This document shows, piece after piece, positions 1-10,427 of a stretch of DNA of 64,000 bases. The DNA lies in NCBI RefSeq assembly GCF_001942335.1, contig NZ_MKKH01000011.1, positions 124,001 to 188,000 on the forward strand, written 5' to 3'. The notes beneath the pieces are model-generated. The model had not been told where the DNA came from, searched no databases, and saw only the letters and a program-made list of their open reading frames with translations. Numbering within the stretch: the stretch's first letter is position 1; every line of letters begins with the position of its first letter. The translations under genes and the position numbers were made by a program. Source of the DNA: Cellulosimicrobium sp. CUA-896. Lineage in GTDB: Bacteria; Actinomycetota; Actinomycetes; Actinomycetales; Cellulomonadaceae.

Positions 1-558
1 GACGCGGACGAGCGCGACCGCGTCGTGCGCGCCGTCCACGCCTGGTACGGCGCCGCGCAGGACGAGGCCGCGCTCGAGGGCGCGATCGAGCGCCTGCAGA
101 AGACCGGCCACCTCGTGACGGGGTTCGACGGGTCGCGCCGCGCGCTGTCGGCCCTCAAGGACGCGACGAGCCAGCTCATCGGCCGGTTCACCGGTGCCGC
201 CCAGGAGGCGACGCGCGACGTGTACGGCGACGGGCCGCTCACGCGCTACGCCGCACGCCTCGTGGTCCCCGACGAGACGGTCGCGGAGATCCTCGTGCTC
301 AAAGGGATCGCCGTGGCGTACGTCATGGCGCCGCGCGAGCAGGAGCCGCTCTACCAGCGGCAGCGCGAGGTGATCGCCGACCTCGTGCACGTGCTGGCCG
401 ACCGGGCGCCGATCGCGCTCGAGCCGTCGTTCGCGGCGGACTGGGACGAGGCGGCCGACGACGCCGCGCGCCTGCGCGTGGTGGTCGACCAGGTCGCGTC
501 GCTCACCGACGTGTCCGCGATGCAGCTGCACGCGCGCCTCGTGCGGCCACCGGCCTGA
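1..558 (+). CDS. dgt: dGTP triphosphohydrolase, C-terminal part
   Basis: The frame is open from the first base, so this is the last 185 codons of a longer gene. The sequence is the helical C-terminal part of dGTPase-like proteins, around LTRYAARLVVPDE and LVLKGIAVAYVM. The family hydrolyses dGTP to deoxyguanosine and triphosphate. The HD-motif metal ligands lie upstream and cannot be checked. In many actinobacteria dgt sits directly before dnaG; here a VOC gene and a regulator gene lie between them. Family call is from recall of homologues. Confidence 0.85.
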   Translation, partial: DADERDRVVRAVHAWYGAAQDEAALEGAIERLQKTGHLVTGFDGSRRALSALKDATSQLIGRFTGAAQEATRDVYGDGPLTRYAARLVVPDETVAEILVLKGIAVAYVMAPREQEPLYQRQREVIADLVHVLADRAPIALEPSFAADWDEAADDAARLRVVVDQVASLTDVSAMQLHARLVRPPA

Positions 559-562
559 CCGC

Positions 563-1021
563 TCAGGCGTCGGCGCGCTCGGCCGCCCACGCGTCGCTCG
601 CCCGCTGCACGTCCGCCGGCGTCACCGAGTCGGCGACCGTCGCGAAGTACCAGCGGTGGCCGAACGGGTCGCGGACGGCGGCCTGCCGGAAGCCCTCGAA
701 CCAGTCGGCCGGCTCCGTGAGCGAGGTCGCCCCGGCGTCGACCGCCCGCCGCCACGCGGCGTCGGTGTCCGCGACGGGCACGGTGAACGACGCGTGCGTG
801 GGCTCGCCCGGCTCGGGCGCGGCCGAGTCCGGGGGGAAGGCCTCCGCGACCGTGAACGTCGACGTCCCCGCGGCCGACCGCAGGCGCAGGTCCGAGTGGA
901 TCACGGCGTCGCCCGAGGTGATCGTGTCGATCACCTCGGCGCCGAGCGCCGCCTCGTAGAACGCGATCGCCTGTCGCGCCCCGCTGACCGTGACGTTGGG
1001 GTGCAGCGCCGACATCTCCAT
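563..1021 (-). CDS. VOC/glyoxalase-fold protein
   Basis: 152 residues with the paired beta-alpha-beta-beta-beta modules of the vicinal oxygen chelate superfamily: HPNVTVSGARQAIAFYEAALG near the start and RDPFGHRWYFAT in the second half. It resembles the PhnB/YdcJ-like group of unknown substrate. The ATG at 1021 was chosen over in-frame starts further upstream because GGAGG lies about 6 bases before it and the residues before it are low-complexity proline/arginine. It diverges from the AraC-type gene at 1131, so the 109-base gap probably holds both promoters. Enzymatic activity cannot be predicted. Confidence 0.75.
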   Translation of the reverse strand: MEMSALHPNVTVSGARQAIAFYEAALGAEVIDTITSGDAVIHSDLRLRSAAGTSTFTVAEAFPPDSAAPEPGEPTHASFTVPVADTDAAWRRAVDAGATSLTEPADWFEGFRQAAVRDPFGHRWYFATVADSVTPADVQRASDAWAAERADA

Positions 1022-1130
1022 GGTGTCCTCCGGTGTCCACGGGCGCCCGGTCCGTCCCGGTCCGCGCGCGCCCGGGTCCGTCCCGGGTGGCACCATGCTC
1101 GTGTCGGCACCCGGTGCCAGTCTTGGAGGA

Positions 1131-2093
1131 ATGCGACAGGTGTTCGAACGCGGGAGCGGTGCGGGCGGCGGCACGGGCGGCACGGACAGGACGGGCGGCT
1201 CGGACGGCGCGACCACCTCGCTGCGCGGGATCGTGGACCCGGCCGGCGCCCGGCGCGGCTTCGCGCTCGAGCGCCTCGACCCGTCGCCCGACCTCGCCGA
1301 CGTCGTCGAGCGTCACTGGGTGGTGCGCTGGGACCTGCCGCCGGGCGAGACCTTCACCCAGGTGCTCGTGCCGCACCCGGTCGCCAACGTCGTCGCCGAG
1401 ACGTCCGGCTACGCGGCGCACGGGATCCCGCCCGGCCTGTTCGAGCGCACGCTGGGCGGTTCCGGCGCCGTCGTCGGCACCAAGCTGCGGCCCGGCGCGT
1501 TCCGCGTGCTGCTCGGGTCGCCCGACGCGGTGCGGCCGGGTGTGCGGGTCGCCGCCTCGGTCTTCCTCGGCCCCGCGGCGGGCGAGGCAGGACGACGCGC
1601 GCTCGCCCTCGCGGGCGCCGGCGACCTCCGAGCCGCGGTGGAGGTCGTCGAGCACCCGTTGCGTGCGCGCGCCGCGGCCGCGCGCACCTCGCGCGCGGTC
1701 CGCGACCTGGGTCAGGTGCGTGCCACGTTCGCCGCGCTCGTCGCCGGCGAGGTCGGCCCCGGTGGCGGGGTCGGCGACCTCGCCGCGGTGACGGGCTCCT
1801 CGCCGCGCTCGCTGCAGCGGCTGTTCGCCCGCTACGTCGGCGTGAGCCCCAAGTGGGTGCTGCAGCGCCACCGGGTGCACCTCGCGGCGGACCTGCTGGC
1901 CGCCGACCCGGGCCAGGACCTCGCGGCGCTCGCGACGGCGGTCGGCTACTACGACCAGGCGCACCTCGGCACCGACTTCCTCCGCGCCACGGGGACCACT
2001 CCCGGCGCCTACGCGCGCCGGTGCGCCGCGTCGCGCGACGCGCTGCTGACGGCCCTGCACAGGGCGCCCGCCGGAGGTGGCGCGGACGCATAG
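1131..2093 (+). CDS. AraC-family transcriptional regulator
   Basis: 320 residues. The N-terminal two thirds resemble the DUF6597-type sensor domain (ERHWVVRWDLPPGE, then LVPHPVANVV). Residues about 215-295 form a double helix-turn-helix of the AraC/XylS type: LAAVTGSSPRSLQRLFARYVG, then LAALATAVGYYDQAHLGTDF and a final TTPGAYARR. The ATG at 1131 follows TTGGAGGA with almost no spacing, so an upstream in-frame ATG at 1095 is possible. Divergent from the VOC gene, which is a plausible target. Effector unknown. Confidence 0.8.
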   Translation: MRQVFERGSGAGGGTGGTDRTGGSDGATTSLRGIVDPAGARRGFALERLDPSPDLADVVERHWVVRWDLPPGETFTQVLVPHPVANVVAETSGYAAHGIPPGLFERTLGGSGAVVGTKLRPGAFRVLLGSPDAVRPGVRVAASVFLGPAAGEAGRRALALAGAGDLRAAVEVVEHPLRARAAAARTSRAVRDLGQVRATFAALVAGEVGPGGGVGDLAAVTGSSPRSLQRLFARYVGVSPKWVLQRHRVHLAADLLAADPGQDLAALATAVGYYDQAHLGTDFLRATGTTPGAYARRCAASRDALLTALHRAPAGGGADA

Positions 2094-2096
2094 ACT
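2091..2096 (+). promoter_or_regulatory. -10 box of dnaG (leaderless)
   Basis: TAGACT followed by six bases and then the GTG of dnaG. No Shine-Dalgarno sequence lies between, so transcription probably starts at or next to the start codon. Confidence 0.55.
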
Positions 2097-2102
2097 CGGC
2101 TC

Positions 2103-4055
2103 GTGGCTGGCCTGATCCGACGTGAGGACGTGGACGCCGTCCGCGACCGCGCACGGATCGACGAGATCGTCTCCGCGCACGTCACCCTCAAGCCGGCGGG
2201 CGTCGGGTCGATGAAGGGCCTGTGCCCCTTCCACGACGAGCGCACGCCGTCGTTCCACGTCCGGCCCGGCGTCGGCCGGTGGCACTGCTTCGGCTGCGGC
2301 GAGGGCGGCGACGTCATCTCGTTCGTGCAGAAGGTCGACGGCCTGACGTTCACCGACGCCGTCGAGTACCTCGCGGACCGGGTCGGCATCCAGCTGCGCT
2401 ACGAGGAGTCGGGTCGCGGTGGCGGTGCGCCGCGCCCGCGCGAGGAGCCCGGGCGGCGCCAGCGGCTGCTCGAGGCGCACCGCGTCGCCGCGCAGTACTA
2501 CGCCGAGCAGCTCGTGGCCCCGGGGGCGGGCGCCGCGCGCGCCTTCCTCGCCGAGCGCAGCTTTGACCGGGCGGACGCCGAACGCTTCGGGGTGGGATAC
2601 GCGCCCACCGGGTGGGACAACCTGCAGCGCCATCTCCAGGGCCGCGGGTTCACGCAGGCCGAGCTCGTCGCGTCGGGCCTGATGAGCCAGGGCCAGCGGG
2701 GGATCTACGACCGGTTCCGCGGCCGGCTGATGTGGCCGATCCGCGACGTGACGGGCGAGATCGTCGGGTTCGGCGCGCGCCGCCTGTACGACGAGGACCA
2801 GGGCCCGAAGTACCTCAACACCCCCGAGACGTCGCTCTACAAGAAGTCGCAGGTGCTCTACGGCATCGACCAGGCCAAGCGGGAGATCGCGAAGCAGAAG
2901 CGGGTCGTCGTCGTCGAGGGGTACACCGACGTCATGGCGGCCCACCTGTCCGGCGTGACGACCGCCGTCGCGACGTGCGGCACCGCGTTCGGCACCGACC
3001 ACGCCCGCATCGTCCGGCGGCTCCTCGGCGACACGACCGCGGGGGGCGGGCTGCAGCTCGCGTCCGGCGCGTCGGTGGGCGGCGAGGTCATCTTCACGTT
3101 CGACGGCGACGCCGCCGGGCAGAAGGCCGCCGTGCGCGCGTTCGGCGAGGACCAGCGCTTCTACGCGCAGACGTTCGTCGCCGTCGAGCCGAGCGGCATG
3201 GACCCGTGCGACCTGCGCATGGCGCGCGGCCCGGAGGCGGTGCGCGCGCTCGTCGACGGGCGCCAGCCGCTGTTCGAGTTCGTGGTCCGCACGACCCTGG
3301 ACTCGTTCGACCTGGACACCGCCGAGGGACGCGTCGGTGCGCTGCGCGCCGCCGCGCCGATCGTCGCGGGGATCCGGGACGCGGCGCTGCGGCCCGAGTA
3401 CGCGCGCCTGCTCGCCGGCTGGATCGGGATGGACACGGACCGCGTCCGCAAGGAGATCGCGGCCGCGAGCCGTCGGACGACACCGGGGCCCGTGCGGTCC
3501 TCGCGACCCGGGTCCGACGACGCCCGGACCGGTCCGGCGGACGACGCCCCGTCCGCCCCGGCGCTCCCCGCGCCCGACCCCCGCGATCCGGTCGCGCGGC
3601 GCGAGCGGCTCGCGCTCGTCGCGGTCCTGCAGTACCCGCAGCACGTCCCGGCGCTGTTCGACACGCTCGGCGAGGACGCGTTCTCCGTACCCGCGTGGCA
3701 GGCCGTCCACGCCGCGATCCGCGCGGCCGGGGGAGTGCGGGAGGGCGTCCCGCTCGGCGCGAGCCGCTGGGTCGAGGCCGTCGCCGAGCAGGCTGCCGAG
3801 CCGGTCCGCGCGCTCGTCACGCAGCTCGCCGTGGCGCCGTTGCCCGAGGACCGCGAGAACGTCGTCGGCGGCTACGTGGCCGGCGTGGTGCGCGGGCTCG
3901 TCGACCTGGGCCTCACGCGGCGCATCGCCGACGCGAAGAGCCGCCTGCAGCGTCTCGACCCGTCCGCCGACACCGACGGGTACCAGGCGGCGTTCGCGCA
4001 TCTGCTCGCGCTCGAGGCCGAGCGGCGCACGCTGCGCGAGGGCGACGTCGCCTGA
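2103..4055 (+). CDS. dnaG: DNA primase
   Basis: 650 residues, normal length for DnaG. It makes RNA primers at the replication fork. The N-terminal CHC2 zinc finger is complete: C41, H44, C62, C65 (CPFH and CFGC). The catalytic core follows, with the TOPRIM glutamate in VVVVEGYTDVM (E272) and the acidic pair in FTFDGDAAG (D334, D336). The C-terminal third, after an acidic proline-rich linker at about 460-500, is the helicase-binding domain. The GTG start has a TANNNT box six bases upstream and no SD. A strong hairpin follows 40 bases after the stop. Confidence 0.97.
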   Translation: MAGLIRREDVDAVRDRARIDEIVSAHVTLKPAGVGSMKGLCPFHDERTPSFHVRPGVGRWHCFGCGEGGDVISFVQKVDGLTFTDAVEYLADRVGIQLRYEESGRGGGAPRPREEPGRRQRLLEAHRVAAQYYAEQLVAPGAGAARAFLAERSFDRADAERFGVGYAPTGWDNLQRHLQGRGFTQAELVASGLMSQGQRGIYDRFRGRLMWPIRDVTGEIVGFGARRLYDEDQGPKYLNTPETSLYKKSQVLYGIDQAKREIAKQKRVVVVEGYTDVMAAHLSGVTTAVATCGTAFGTDHARIVRRLLGDTTAGGGLQLASGASVGGEVIFTFDGDAAGQKAAVRAFGEDQRFYAQTFVAVEPSGMDPCDLRMARGPEAVRALVDGRQPLFEFVVRTTLDSFDLDTAEGRVGALRAAAPIVAGIRDAALRPEYARLLAGWIGMDTDRVRKEIAAASRRTTPGPVRSSRPGSDDARTGPADDAPSAPALPAPDPRDPVARRERLALVAVLQYPQHVPALFDTLGEDAFSVPAWQAVHAAIRAAGGVREGVPLGASRWVEAVAEQAAEPVRALVTQLAVAPLPEDRENVVGGYVAGVVRGLVDLGLTRRIADAKSRLQRLDPSADTDGYQAAFAHLLALEAERRTLREGDVA

Positions 4056-4095
4056 CGCCGAGCCGCGGCGGGAGCGCGACGGGACTCCGGACATG

Positions 4096-4130
4096 CGAAG
4101 AGCCCGGAACCAGTGGTTCCGGGCTCTTCG
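4096..4130. terminator. Bidirectional terminator after dnaG
   Basis: Perfect 16-base inverted repeat with a 3-base loop (AGT) between the dnaG stop and the 3' end of the opposing tRNA-Asn. No clear T-run follows on either side, usual for such GC-rich actinobacteria. Confidence 0.75.
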
Positions 4131-4138
4131 TCAGCGGG

Positions 4139-4201
<63 letters not shown>

Positions 4202-4211
<10 letters not shown>

Positions 4212-4771
4212 TCGGCCACGGCGTCACCGTGGCGGCCGGGAAGAACTCTAGCAGGCTCAGAGGGGTAGTCCGGACGCGACCGCACCCGGCCCTCGGCCGC
4301 GTCGACACGCGCGGCGACCTCGGGGTCGTGCAGGTCGACGCCGGGCTCGGCGACCACCTGGGAGAACAGCGCGCCGTCCCGGTCGCGCCGCACGGCGACG
4401 CGAGCGGTCCGTCCTGCGGCGAACGTCACGGTCTCCGCGAGCACCACCGAGGACTGCACCCGCTCGCGCAGGGTCGGCACGAGCCCGCTGCGGCGCGGGT
4501 CGACGAGGTGCAGCGCCAGGGGCGGGGTGCCGTCGACCCACGTGACCGTGATCGTCGACGCTTCGGGCGCGTAGGAGGCGCGGTCGACGTCGGACCACGG
4601 GCGCGCGACGACGGCCCGCCCGGTCGGGTCGCTCGTCACGAGCGACCCGCGCGTGGCCACCGCCCAGGAGCCGTCCCGGAGCTCCGCCGACGCGAGGACG
4701 CGATCGCCGGCGGGCAGGTGGAGTGCGCGACGGACGTCGTCGGGCAGCGACGGGCGACGGAACCAGGACAC
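4202..4771 (-). CDS. Conserved hypothetical protein
   Basis: 189 residues starting SWFRRPSLPDDVRRALHLP. The rest alternates short strands (WAVATRGSLV, ITVTWVDGTPPLALHLVDP, VAVRRDRDGALFSQVV), giving a predominantly beta profile without signal peptide or membrane segment. I do not recognise a named domain, though similar unnamed genes occur near dnaG in related actinobacteria (recall only). The GTG at 4771 was chosen because a TACCGT box lies six bases upstream and residues further upstream derive from the CAU tRNA. The stop codon lies inside the tRNA-Asn gene. It sits between two tRNA genes on the same strand and may be co-transcribed with tRNA-Asn. Confidence 0.7.
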
Positions 4772-4777
4772 GGCCCC

Positions 4778-4783
4778 ACGGTA
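4778..4783 (-). promoter_or_regulatory. -10 box before the inter-tRNA gene
   Basis: TACCGT on the minus strand, six bases before the GTG at 4771. Confidence 0.45.
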
Positions 4784-4810
4784 GCCGCTGCCGAGGCGCG
4801 GACGGCGTGG

Positions 4811-4884
4811 TGCCCCGTGCAGGACTTGAACCCGCGACCGAGAGATTATGAGTCTCCTGCTCTGACCAGCTGAGCTAACGGGGC
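4811..4884 (-). tRNA. tRNA with CAT anticodon: probable tRNA-Ile2 (formally Met)
   Basis: Complete cloverleaf: acceptor GCCCCGT/ACGGGGC, anticodon stem GGAGA/TCTCT around CTCATAA. CCA is encoded at 4810-4808. The acceptor has C4-G69 and C5-G68, the pairs used by TilS to recognise tRNA-Ile2. The stretch from the anticodon arm to GGTTCAAGTCC also resembles Escherichia coli tRNA-Ile2 more than elongator tRNA-Met. It would then read AUA after lysidine modification. An automatic anticodon call would name it Met. Confidence 0.85.
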
Positions 4885-4956
4885 GCGCCGAGAGCATATC
4901 GCCCGGCCCGTGGCGGTCCGGGTGCGCCGGGTCGGGCGGCGCGGTGTCATGGGGCC

Positions 4957-5328
4957 ATGGAGGTCCGCACCAAGCGTGTCTACGACGACGCCGCCGCCGA
5001 CGACGGGTTCCGCGTGCTCGTCGACCGCCTGTGGCCGCGCGGGGTGAGCAAGGAGCGCGCCCGGGCGGACCTGTGGCTCAAGGAGGTCGCGCCGTCGGAC
5101 GAGCTGCGGCGCTGGTTCCACCACGAGAGCCCGCCCTTCGCCGAGTTCGCGCGCCGCTACCGAGCCCAGCTCGACGACAACCCGGCGGTCGCGGAGCTGC
5201 GCCACGCCGTGGCCGGGCACGCCGTCGTGACCCTCCTGTACGGCGCGCGGGACGCGACCGAGAACCAGGCCGTCGTGCTGCGCGACTACCTGACGGGCGA
5301 GGCTGCCGGCACCGCGGGTGCCGGCTGA
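4957..5328 (+). CDS. DUF488 family protein
   Basis: 123 residues. It carries the family hallmarks VLVDRLWPRGVSKE near residue 22, WFHHE near 52, and LLYGARDATENQAVVL near the C-terminus. The family is widespread and uncharacterised. No membrane segment. The gene overlaps the 3' end of the convergent acyltransferase gene by 43 bases. Confidence 0.85.
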   Translation: MEVRTKRVYDDAAADDGFRVLVDRLWPRGVSKERARADLWLKEVAPSDELRRWFHHESPPFAEFARRYRAQLDDNPAVAELRHAVAGHAVVTLLYGARDATENQAVVLRDYLTGEAAGTAGAG

Positions 5329-6407
5329 GCGCCGTCGACCGTCCCGGACTCCGCGCCACGCCTCAGGTCGCGCTCGACCGCCCGGCGCAGCCGCGGACCG
5401 AGCGGGCGCTCGACGAAGCGGTGGAGCGCGACCGCGAGCCCGAGGCACACCGCCGTGGCGACGGCGAGCGTCGCCCAGGCGGGCAGGTAGGGGTGCAGGG
5501 ACTCGATGACCCACCGGCCCCACGACGAGTGCACGAGGTACAACGGGTACGTGAGCGCCCCGAGCGTGGTGAGCCATCCCCACGGGACCCGGGCGAGCGG
5601 CGTGAGCGTCACGGCAGCGACGAGCGCGAAGCACGCGACGATCGCCACCCAGTACGTCGCCGGGCCGAGCACGAGGTCCGTGCTGTTCTCGATCCGCACC
5701 GCCTGGATCCGCCCGGAGTGCGCCGCGGCGAGCGCCATGTTCAGCCCGAGCGCGAGCCACAGGACCGGTGAGCGCGGCGCGCGCGCGAGCAGGTACAGCA
5801 CCATCCCGCCGGCGAAGAGCGGCGCGTCCGCGGCGACGAGGACGTTCGCGACGACGTGCGAGCCGCTCTGCGTGGCGATCGCGCCCGCGACCGGCCAGAG
5901 CGTGACGAACGCGAGCAGGCGACCGCGCGTCAGACCCACGCCGACGAGGACGCCGACGAGGACGTAGAACCGCAGCTCCGACCAGAGCGTCCAGTAGACG
6001 GCCTCGACGTCCTCGACGCCGAACGCCCGTTGCACCATCGTGAGGTTGAGGACCGCCTGGGGCACGTCGATGTCGCGCCGACCGGGCACGACGAGCACGA
6101 GCAGCACGAGCACCAGCAGGACCGACGCCCAGTACGCGGGGAGCAGCCGCCCTGCCCGCGAGGCGACGAAGGCCTGCACGTCGCGCCCCCATGCCGTCAT
6201 GAGGATGACGAAGCCGCTGATGACGAAGAACAGTTGGACGCCGAACGACCCGAACGCCGCCACCTGCTGCACCCCCGGCATCGCCTCGTCCGTCCGGAGC
6301 CCCCAGGCGTGGTGGTTGACGGCGACGAAGTGGTAGAGGAGCACGGCTGCCGCGGCGGCGAACCGGAGTCCGTCGAGCGCGGCGAGACGCGGAGAGGTGC
6401 GGGGCAT
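5286..6407 (-). CDS. Membrane acyltransferase (OafA/YrhL family)
   Basis: 373 residues with about ten hydrophobic segments and the acyltransferase-3 signature: [17 protein letters not shown] near the N-terminus, then [15 protein letters not shown], and [11 protein letters not shown] after the second helix. Members move acetyl or other acyl groups onto cell-surface sugars, lipids or peptidoglycan. The substrate cannot be inferred because no sugar-biosynthesis genes lie nearby. The ATG at 6407 has no SD but a TAACGT box seven bases upstream. Confidence 0.85.
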   Translation of the reverse strand: MPRTSPRLAALDGLRFAAAAAVLLYHFVAVNHHAWGLRTDEAMPGVQQVAAFGSFGVQLFFVISGFVILMTAWGRDVQAFVASRAGRLLPAYWASVLLVLVLLVLVVPGRRDIDVPQAVLNLTMVQRAFGVEDVEAVYWTLWSELRFYVLVGVLVGVGLTRGRLLAFVTLWPVAGAIATQSGSHVVANVLVAADAPLFAGGMVLYLLARAPRSPVLWLALGLNMALAAAHSGRIQAVRIENSTDLVLGPATYWVAIVACFALVAAVTLTPLARVPWGWLTTLGALTYPLYLVHSSWGRWVIESLHPYLPAWATLAVATAVCLGLAVALHRFVERPLGPRLRRAVERDLRRGAESGTVDGAQPAPAVPAASPVR

Positions 6408-6414
6408 CCGCCGC

Positions 6415-6420
6415 ACGTTA
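6415..6420 (-). promoter_or_regulatory. -10 box of the acyltransferase gene
   Basis: TAACGT on the minus strand, seven bases before the ATG at 6407. Confidence 0.45.
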
Positions 6421-6553
6421 CCAAATCGTGATGTGCGTTCCCCGGGCGCCGATGTCCGACATGCACGCCGCCCGCCGGGCTGGCACAGTGGCCGGGCACA
6501 GCGGCCCCCGGAGAACCCGGCGGCGCCCACGGCACCCGACCCGAAGGAGCACC

Positions 6554-7360
6554 ATGGCGGCCACGGCGAGCTCGGCAGGCAGGGGAGCGGCCCGGTCCGC
6601 CCGCAGCAGCAGGACCCTGGAGCTGCTCGCGCGAGGCGGGTACGCGGTGAGCGGGCTGCTGCACCTCGTCGTCGGGGTCATCGCCGTGCAGGTCGCCACC
6701 GGCTCGGCGTCGAGCGAGCAGGCCGACCAGACGGGCGCGCTCTCGGCCATCGCCGGGACGCCCGGCGGTACGGCGCTCCTGTGGTTCGCCGTCGTGGCGT
6801 TCGCCGCGCTCGGGATCTGGCAGCTCACGGTGGCGGTCAGCGGCGCGTCCGAGACCGCCGACCGCCTCAAGGCCGCCGGCAAGGCCGTGCTCTACGTCGC
6901 CCTCGGCGTCCTGGCCCTCCAGGTGGTCAGCGGCTCGTCCGGCGGCTCGGGCCAGGAGCAGAGCATGACGGCGACGCTCATGCAGAACCCGGCGGGCAAG
7001 CTGCTCGTCGGGGCGGTCGGCGTCGGGATCGTCGCCGGGGGCGTCTACCACGTCGTCAAGGGCTGGCGGGAGAAGTTCCTCGAGGACCTGAAGGGCGGCA
7101 CGAGCGGGCACCTCGGCCGCGCGGTCGTCGTCCTCGGCCGCGCGGGCTACGTCGCCAAGGGCGTCGCCCTCGGCGTGCTCGGCGCGCTCTTCGTCGTGGC
7201 CGCGGTGCAGTCCGACCCGCAGCAGGCGGGCGGCCTCGACGCCGCCTTCGCGACCATGGCGTCGCAGCCCTACGGCGCGGTCCTGCTCGTCGCGGTCGGC
7301 GTCGGCTTCGCCGCCTACGGCCTGTACTCGTTCGCCCGCGCGCGCTACGCGCGCATGTGA
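6554..7360 (+). CDS. DUF1206 membrane protein
   Basis: 268 residues built of three similar two-helix units, each opening with an alanine/glycine-rich helix: [37 protein letters not shown] and [20 protein letters not shown]. That gives about six membrane segments, the DUF1206 pattern. Function unknown. The ATG at 6554 is supported by AAGGAG five bases upstream. An earlier in-frame ATG at 6428 would add an arginine-rich non-membrane tail and was rejected. Confidence 0.85.
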   Translation: MAATASSAGRGAARSARSSRTLELLARGGYAVSGLLHLVVGVIAVQVATGSASSEQADQTGALSAIAGTPGGTALLWFAVVAFAALGIWQLTVAVSGASETADRLKAAGKAVLYVALGVLALQVVSGSSGGSGQEQSMTATLMQNPAGKLLVGAVGVGIVAGGVYHVVKGWREKFLEDLKGGTSGHLGRAVVVLGRAGYVAKGVALGVLGALFVVAAVQSDPQQAGGLDAAFATMASQPYGAVLLVAVGVGFAAYGLYSFARARYARM

Positions 7361-7428
7361 CGCGCACCCCGGTCCGGCCGCGCCCGCCGGACGCCGTCCG
7401 GCGGGCCGACCGTGGAAGAATGCGGGGC

Positions 7429-7914
7429 ATGGCGATGAGAGAGATCCGCACCATCCCCGACCCCGTGCTCCGGACGCCGTGCGACGAGATCACCACGGTC
7501 GACGACCGCGTGCGCTCCCTGGTCGCCGACCTCGTCGAGACGGTGGACCACGAGGGTCGCGCGGGTCTCGCCGCCAACCAGATCGGGGTCAACCTCCGCG
7601 CCTTCTCGTGGAACATCGACGACGAGATCGGGTACGTGCTCAACCCCCGCATCGTCGAGCTGTCCGACGACTACCAGGACGGCGACGAGGGATGTCTCTC
7701 GGTGCCCGAGCTGTGGTTCCCGACGCGACGTGCCTGGTACGCGCGCGTCGTGGGCACCGACCTCGACGGCAACGAGGTCGTCGTCGAGGGCACCGAGCTC
7801 ATGGCGCGCTGCCTGCAGCACGAGTGCGACCACCTCGACGGGATGCTCTACCTCGACCGCCTCGACCGCTCCGTGCGCAAGAAGGCGATGCGGGAGCTGC
7901 GCGCGCACCTGTGA
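7429..7914 (+). CDS. def: Peptide deformylase
   Basis: 161 residues. Removes the formyl group from the initiator methionine of new proteins. All three motifs are present: [11 protein letters not shown] (motif 1), DEGCLSVPE with metal ligand C89 (motif 2), and QHECDHLDG with H131, E132 and H135 (motif 3). Three in-frame ATGs cluster at 7420, 7429 and 7435; 7429 was chosen for spacing to GGAAGA at 7413. It stands alone, away from fmt and from the map gene at 33 kb. Confidence 0.93.
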   Translation: MAMREIRTIPDPVLRTPCDEITTVDDRVRSLVADLVETVDHEGRAGLAANQIGVNLRAFSWNIDDEIGYVLNPRIVELSDDYQDGDEGCLSVPELWFPTRRAWYARVVGTDLDGNEVVVEGTELMARCLQHECDHLDGMLYLDRLDRSVRKKAMRELRAHL

Positions 7915-8082
7915 CCCGCGCCGCCGGGTGGACGCGGCGGCGCGCCGCGCGCGATCCCTCGCGCAACCGCGCGTCGTCGTGCAAGATGGGGCACGAGCAC
8001 GCCGCGACGTACGGGTGCCGGGTCATAGCACCGCTCTGGTGAGGACGTTGGGGAAGACGAAACCTCGACCAGGGAGGCAGAC

Positions 8083-8583
8083 ATGGCCGGTGCCATCACC
8101 CGCGGTGTTCTTTACGTGCACTCAGCACCGCGCGCTCTGTGCCCGCACATCGAGTGGGGCGCAGGCAACGTGCTGGGCACGCGCGTGTCCATGGACTGGA
8201 CGGAGCAGCCCGCCGCACGCGGGCTCTTCCGTGCCGAGCACTCGTGGCAGGGTGCCCAGGGCACGGGCGCCAAGCTCGCCTCCGCGCTGCGCGGGTGGTC
8301 GCACCTGCGGTACGAGGTGACCGAGGAGCCGAGCCACGGCGTGGACGGCGCGCGCTGGTCCCACACCCCGGACCTCGGCATCTTCCACGCCGCGACCGAC
8401 GTGCACGGCAACGTCGTCGTGCCCGAGGACCGCATCCGCGCGGCGCTCGAGCAGTCCCACGACACCTGGGCGATGCGTGAGGCCCTCCACCTGGCGCTCG
8501 GGCAGGCGTGGGACGACGAGCTCGAGCCGTTCCGGTACGCGGGGGCCGGCGCGCCCGTGCGCTGGCTGCACCGCGTGGGCTGA
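8083..8583 (+). CDS. DUF3145 family protein
   Basis: 166 residues matching the actinobacterial DUF3145 family (GVLYVHSAPRALCPHIEWG at the N-terminus, RGWSHLRYEVTEEPS in the middle). Function unknown. The family is regularly found beside the FabD-FabH-ACP-FabF cluster, as here, where it converges on fabF. Clear GGGAGG seven bases before the ATG. The 168 bases before it hold no recognisable gene. Confidence 0.9.
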   Translation: MAGAITRGVLYVHSAPRALCPHIEWGAGNVLGTRVSMDWTEQPAARGLFRAEHSWQGAQGTGAKLASALRGWSHLRYEVTEEPSHGVDGARWSHTPDLGIFHAATDVHGNVVVPEDRIRAALEQSHDTWAMREALHLALGQAWDDELEPFRYAGAGAPVRWLHRVG

Positions 8584-8655
8584 CCCTCGTGGGCTGATCC
8601 GCGGGGCTGACCCCCGTGGCCTGGGCCCCGCGGGTCGGCCTGCCCCTCTCGCACG

Positions 8656-8689
8656 ACGAGGCCGCCTCCCGTTCGGGAGGCGGCCTCGT
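8656..8689. terminator. Bidirectional terminator between DUF3145 gene and fabF
   Basis: 15-base perfect inverted repeat with loop GTTC, placed midway between two convergent genes. Confidence 0.8.
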
Positions 8690-8713
8690 GACGTCGTGCG
8701 GTGCGCCGACGCG

Positions 8714-9958
<1,245 letters not shown>

Positions 9959-10048
9959 GAGGGCTCCTCGAGTGGTGCGGCGGGGGGTCGGGCGGGCCGG
10001 CGGTTCGCGCCGGCCCGCCCGCGGGCCTGCTGGTGCAGGCCGGGTGCT

Positions 10049-10297
10049 TCAGGCCTGGGCGCCCGTGATGTACGACACGGCGTCGCCGACCGTCGTGAGG
10101 TTCTTGACCTCCTCGTCGGGGATGCGGACCCCGAACTTGTCCTCGGCGTGCGTGACGATCGTCATCATCGAGAGGGAGTCGATGTCGAGGTCGTCGGTGA
10201 AGGACTTCTCGAGCGCGACGGCGTCGGTGGGCAGACCCGTCTCCTCGGCGACGATCTCCGCGAGGCCGGCGAGGACTTCCTGCTCGGTGTAAGCCAT
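10049..10297 (-). CDS. acpP: Acyl carrier protein
   Basis: 82 residues, acidic and helical. S41 in DDLDIDSLSMM is the phosphopantetheine attachment site. AAGGAG lies close before the ATG. It lies between fabH and fabF and carries the growing acyl chain for both. Confidence 0.96.
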   Translation of the reverse strand: MAYTEQEVLAGLAEIVAEETGLPTDAVALEKSFTDDLDIDSLSMMTIVTHAEDKFGVRIPDEEVKNLTTVGDAVSYITGAQA

Positions 10298-10427
10298 GGT
10301 TTCTCCTTGTCGTGGGACCGGACGACCGGCCCCGGTGGCGGGTGCTCGGGCGGGCCCGAACGGTGCTGCGGTACTTGGCGAGGACGTGATCCGTCGGTCG
10401 ACGGGGACCGTCCCGGGTGATTCTCCC

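Noticed and set aside
351-4094. Very long open frame of 1247 codons on the minus strand across dgt, the regulator and dnaG
   Set aside because: It is antisense to genes with clear motifs, is rich in arginine, alanine and glycine, and has no family features. Stop codons are rare in this GC-rich DNA, so such shadows are expected.
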